Assembly (NCBI GenBank): GCA_964346135.1
Contig: CAYFTS010000014.1
Coordinates: forward strand, 1 to 6,478
DNA: 6,478 nucleotides
Source of the DNA: B1-G15 sp964346135
Lineage (GTDB): Archaea; Thermoproteota; Bathyarchaeia; Bathyarchaeales; Bathyarchaeaceae
Reading direction: 5' to 3'
In this document: piece by piece, positions 4,033-6,478 of the stretch
How the letters are laid out: every line of letters starts with the position of its first letter
Numbering within the stretch: the first letter of the stretch is position 1
Made by a program: the position numbers and the translations under genes
Notes under the pieces: generated by a model
Seen by the model: the letters and a program-made list of their open reading frames with translations, nothing else
Told to the model about the DNA's origin: nothing
Databases searched by the model: none

Positions 4033-6294
4033 CTAAACTGGAACTTGGTGAAATGATGGCGAATATTTGGCTGACACGCGACTGAAACCAATTAGCGTAT
4101 TAACTGACCCACACGATGGACACTTTAATGCTGTTCCATAAAAAACTTCTTGACAACGAACACAGTAAGCGAGATTACGGTTATAGGCGTAAAGCCCTAC
4201 ATCGTGTTTTTCAGTGATACGTTTTGTTGTGGATAAAAGCTCATTTGGGTCTCGTTCCGAATCAGCAAGTTGAATGACAGCGAGGTGACTTCCCGGCGTC
4301 AACTTGTGAAATTTCTGCTCGATACTCAAACGGTTTTCCCAAGAAATGTCAGCGTCTAAAGGCACAGCAACCATGTCAGTGTAGAACGGTTGGTCTTTGG
4401 CGCCTTGAACCTGAACCTTCGCCCAACCGTACTTTTCAACATCCGATTCTGCGAGTCTATTCGCAGCGTTCGCATTAGAAACCATAGAGAGCACTGGACG
4501 AGTTCGAGGCTTTTTTGCACTTCTCTTAACGCTTTTAGAAAGATTCTTAATAACTTCTTCAGCAAATCTAAGTGCTTCTTGGTCTTCATGTAAAGCTTTG
4601 CCAAAGAATGACTTAACTGTTTCATTTAATCCAACAAAGCTGACGAGGCGAGAGGAGTTTTCAAGTCGAAAATAACTGTCGCCATCAGCCTCCTGCGTTA
4701 GGAAAGGAAGCAGCCTCTCCTTTACGCGATGTTTGATTGTTCGATATTTTATTTCCAGAGCGCGTAACGTCATCTCTAACTGCTCATCTAAAAACTTGAA
4801 GAATTTTGCTTGGCTTCTTCCAGCGTCGTATGAGGCTCTAGGTAAATTCATTATAACACTATCAAGGCTCCCAGTTTGCAGAGTGTCCAACTCCCAGTCT
4901 CCTTTCCAGTCAGTTGAGAATCTGCATCCAGTAGCGGTGTAAGAAGTATATTTTTCCTGTTTAGGACACAGGTTAGCGAAGTAGGGAAGCCCTGTCTCAG
5001 CCGCAAGCTTGTGGGATAGAAAAAGAACATCTTCACACTCTTTGTCTCTGAGCGCTTTTGACCGCAACTTTATGATTAGACTGGGGTTGAAAACGGGTTT
5101 ATGCTGATCGTCTTCAAACATTAACTCAAGAAGTAGAGCTGCAATTAGGCGGCTTTCCTCTGCAAAGTCCCCGTAGCAACCTATTTTCTTCCCTCCCGGT
5201 CCAATAGCGTCTCCTTTCTCTAGGAAGTCTGGGATAACGAGTTCTACACCGAGCGATGTTTCTATTGGAAGCCCTTTCCCTGAGAGGGATTGGTTTAGGT
5301 TGGAGATGAAGAAGCGCAAGCTGTCTCTTATTTTATCCTTAGATAGTCCTTTTGCAAAAGGTGCTAGGAAAACGTTGAAGAAGTCTATGGTTTGTTCGCC
5401 GGAGACTTCTGTGGCGGCGAGTTTGATAAGGTTAGATGCTGTCAGCAGCGCTGATTCGAAACTCTTGGGTGGAAGATAGGAGGGAGCCGTGAAGGCTGTT
5501 CTCCCAGCGTTTAGTCCGTGTTGAAAGAAAAATCGAAGGTCGTGCATGAATTCATTTGGTTTTAGAATCCAGTAGCCGAGGTTGTTGATGTAAAGAGTGC
5601 CTGACAGATGAGCGTCAGCAATGTCTCGTGGAAGCACATTCAGAAGAGTGTATTCTTCCATAACGGCGTCGCCCGCTGCCTTGTGGACAGCTTCAACTCC
5701 CAGAGACTGTGTGCCTATCATATGTATTAGTTGGGTTACGTCGTGAACTGGAAGTCCTAGACGTGTAAGTTTGTGGCGGTATTCCTCAAGTCCCTTTTCT
5801 ATCAAAATAGCATTTACGATTTCCCGTATGAGCGGAGCGGTCAAATATTTTGTTTTGAATTCTGACAGCCGTTTTTCTGTTTCTCTTGCAATTTTCTGCG
5901 CCAATTCCAGTGGCACACTTGCTTCCTTCACAAGCGATTCTGCGATTTTGTTTCTGTCAAACTCTTCCATTGCCAAACGTGAGGCGCGAACCATCATTTT
6001 TCTTCTTTTCAAAAAGCGTTCTCTGATCTCTTCAGTAACGTTAACCATCACTTTTCCTAGTTCTGTGAGACGGTACTTCTTGGTTTTCACGTCTGGCTCA
6101 ATGAGGTTTGTTTTGAGGAGAAACTTTAAGTGGTAGGCGAATCTGCCGGCATCTCTGCTGGGATTCAGGCGGAGGATGTTCATTATTTCAGTGTAGGAAA
6201 GAGGACCTCTATCTAAGAGAAGGTTTAAAACTTTCAGTCGCATGGCTGACGAAACAGCTTTGAGCACTTTCACGCTAGACCGGCGGCGAGACAA
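4033..6294 (-). CDS. ArsR-like winged helix fused to ATP-cone and inactive NrdD-like domain; predicted nucleotide-responsive transcription regulator
   Basis: The 753-residue protein has three parts. Residues 9-80 form a winged helix of ArsR type: VLKAVSSAMRLKVLNLL opens it, AYHLKFLLKTNLI is the recognition-helix region and TKKYRLTELGK the wing. Residues 102-180 match an ATP-cone over its full length (EFDRNKI, APLIREIVNAIL), but the usual KRDG turn is replaced by ASRL. The remainder aligns with NrdD: LYINNLGYW (234-242), HDLRFFFQHGL (251-261), LPYFANL (436-442), MNLPRASYDAG (482-492), and a zinc site Cys711, Cys714, Cys725, Cys728. The glycyl-radical motif reads RVSAKY, with Ala742 for Gly. 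Glu248 replaces the cysteine equivalent to Cys182 of the adjacent NrdD, whereas Cys457 keeps the thiyl-radical position. Reductase activity is therefore very unlikely. Next to redoxin-nrdD, it is probably a regulator of that operon. The start is TTG, supported by GAGGT six bases upstream. The reading frame is intact, which argues against decay. Confidence 0.88.
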   Translation of the reverse strand: MSRRRSSVKVLKAVSSAMRLKVLNLLLDRGPLSYTEIMNILRLNPSRDAGRFAYHLKFLLKTNLIEPDVKTKKYRLTELGKVMVNVTEEIRERFLKRRKMMVRASRLAMEEFDRNKIAESLVKEASVPLELAQKIARETEKRLSEFKTKYLTAPLIREIVNAILIEKGLEEYRHKLTRLGLPVHDVTQLIHMIGTQSLGVEAVHKAAGDAVMEEYTLLNVLPRDIADAHLSGTLYINNLGYWILKPNEFMHDLRFFFQHGLNAGRTAFTAPSYLPPKSFESALLTASNLIKLAATEVSGEQTIDFFNVFLAPFAKGLSKDKIRDSLRFFISNLNQSLSGKGLPIETSLGVELVIPDFLEKGDAIGPGGKKIGCYGDFAEESRLIAALLLELMFEDDQHKPVFNPSLIIKLRSKALRDKECEDVLFLSHKLAAETGLPYFANLCPKQEKYTSYTATGCRFSTDWKGDWELDTLQTGSLDSVIMNLPRASYDAGRSQAKFFKFLDEQLEMTLRALEIKYRTIKHRVKERLLPFLTQEADGDSYFRLENSSRLVSFVGLNETVKSFFGKALHEDQEALRFAEEVIKNLSKSVKRSAKKPRTRPVLSMVSNANAANRLAESDVEKYGWAKVQVQGAKDQPFYTDMVAVPLDADISWENRLSIEQKFHKLTPGSHLAVIQLADSERDPNELLSTTKRITEKHDVGLYAYNRNLAYCVRCQEVFYGTALKCPSCGSVNTLIGFSRVSAKYSPSFHQVPV

Positions 6295-6300
6295 AACGCA

Positions 6301-6305
6301 ACCTC
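6301..6305 (-). promoter_or_regulatory. Ribosome-binding site supporting a TTG start
   Basis: On the minus strand GAGGT lies six bases before the TTG at 6294, a good match to the archaeal Shine-Dalgarno sequence at normal spacing. The next in-frame ATG is codon 18, already inside the first helix of the winged helix, so it would cut into the DNA-binding domain. Confidence 0.6.
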
Positions 6306-6325
6306 ACAGTCATTAGTGTTCGATT

Positions 6326-6344
6326 TAGTTTAAAAAATTAAAGT
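6326..6344 (-). promoter_or_regulatory. Probable TATA region of the NrdD-like regulator gene
   Basis: Read on the minus strand, an AT-rich block with TTTAATTTTTTAAA (6342-6329) lies about 35-48 bases before the TTG start. This fits a TATA box with a short leader containing the GAGGT site. The block is itself nearly palindromic (TTTAA, four A, TTAAA on the plus strand), so it could double as an operator. Assigned by composition and spacing only. Confidence 0.4.
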
Positions 6345-6358
6345 AAGATTGAAGCAAG

Positions 6359-6368
6359 GCTTATGTAA
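6359..6368 (+). promoter_or_regulatory. Possible TATA element of the tRNA gene
   Basis: GCTTATGTAA lies about 30 bases before the first base of the tRNA, the distance expected for an archaeal tRNA promoter with a short 5' leader. A small inverted repeat, CATGT (6371-6375) with ACATG (6382-6386), sits between it and the tRNA. The match to a consensus is loose. Confidence 0.35.
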
Positions 6369-6396
6369 AGCATGTTGCAAGACATGTTTTAGTGGA

Positions 6397-6474
6397 GGGG
6401 CTGTCGGCTAGCTTGGTCTAGGCTCTGAGCCTCGGACGCTCGGGACGGGAGTTCAAATCTTCCCAGCCCCACCA
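6397..6474 (+). tRNA. tRNA-Pro (anticodon CGG)
   Basis: A full cloverleaf can be drawn by hand. The acceptor stem GGGGCTG (6397-6403) pairs perfectly with CAGCCCC (6464-6470), followed by discriminator A and an encoded CCA (6472-6474). The D-stem GGCT/GGCT has G-U pairs at both ends, and its loop keeps A14, G15, G18-G19 and A21. The anticodon stem TGAGC (6426-6430) pairs with GCTCG (6438-6442), and the loop CTCGGAC places CGG at 6433-6435, reading the proline codon CCG. The T-arm GGGAG/CTTCC encloses the archaeal loop TTCAAAT, and the variable loop is four bases. There is no intron. Unusual points are A at position 37, where proline tRNAs normally have G, and C at positions 9, 26 and 38. The gene is divergent from the NrdD-like regulator. 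Confidence 0.88.
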
Positions 6475-6478
6475 ACTT

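Noticed and set aside
4026..4033. GCGCGCGC tract at the 3' end of the regulator gene as a special structure
   Set aside because: Only eight bases, partly overlapping the stop-codon region; nothing else supports a function.
5771..6136. A 121-codon plus-strand frame opposite the winged-helix/ATP-cone region
   Set aside because: It is antisense to a clearly coding, domain-bearing region; its serine/phenylalanine-rich product is what antisense reading of charged helices gives.
4033..6294. Reading the NrdD-like gene as a second active anaerobic reductase or as a decaying pseudogene
   Set aside because: The radical glycine and one active-site cysteine are replaced, so activity is implausible. The 753-codon frame is intact with the zinc site and a good ribosome site, so decay is also unlikely.
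3719..6347. AAGTAAG shared by both promoters (3719-3725 and 6341-6347) as a common operator
   Set aside because: A seven-base match between two roughly 100-base AT-rich regions is expected by chance, and the two copies lie on different sides of their TATA elements.
6397..6474. An intron in the tRNA-Pro gene
   Set aside because: The gene folds at normal length (75 bases plus CCA) with every arm complete, leaving no room for an intron.

Overview
The window comes from an archaeon, probably an anaerobe. The signs are an archaeal-type mevalonate-pathway decarboxylase, a class III (oxygen-sensitive) ribonucleotide reductase with a neighbouring redoxin, an archaeal-looking tRNA with a TTCAAAT T-loop, AT-rich TATA-like promoters, and TTG starts. 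A lineage such as Bathyarchaeia or another TACK group would fit, but I cannot fix the taxon from the sequence alone.

Layout. Positions 3-110 (+) hold the last 35 codons of an unidentified gene. After 24 bases comes a complete mevalonate-pathway decarboxylase (135-1100, +) that looks most like the phosphomevalonate decarboxylase type. It converges on a minus-strand block across 57 bp. In transcription order that block is: (i) 6294-4033, a 753-residue protein with an ArsR-like winged helix, a degenerate ATP-cone and a NrdD-like body; (ii) a 340-bp spacer holding the promoter and leader of the next operon; (iii) 3678-3370, a small glutaredoxin/NrdH-like protein with CPKC; (iv) 3368-1158, an apparently active class III reductase, NrdD, one base after the redoxin stop. 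Divergent from the 753-residue gene, a tRNA-Pro(CGG) lies at 6397-6474.

The most interesting object is the 753-residue protein. It keeps the NrdD fold, including the C-terminal four-cysteine zinc site. However, the glycyl-radical Gly is Ala (residue 742) and the cysteine matching C182 of the neighbouring NrdD is Glu (residue 248). It cannot be an ordinary glycyl-radical reductase. With a DNA-binding domain at its N terminus and an intact nrd operon next door, the simplest reading is a reductase turned into a transcription factor that senses nucleotides and controls deoxynucleotide synthesis, analogous in logic to bacterial NrdR (zinc ribbon plus ATP-cone) but built differently.

Working model (inference): the redoxin re-reduces NrdD, NrdD makes deoxynucleotides, and the winged-helix/NrdD-like protein reads nucleotide levels and acts at the redoxin-nrdD promoter and perhaps its own. 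The activase NrdG needed for class III enzymes is not in this window. The redoxin leader can fold into two mutually exclusive hairpins around its ribosome-binding site, a possible second layer of control.
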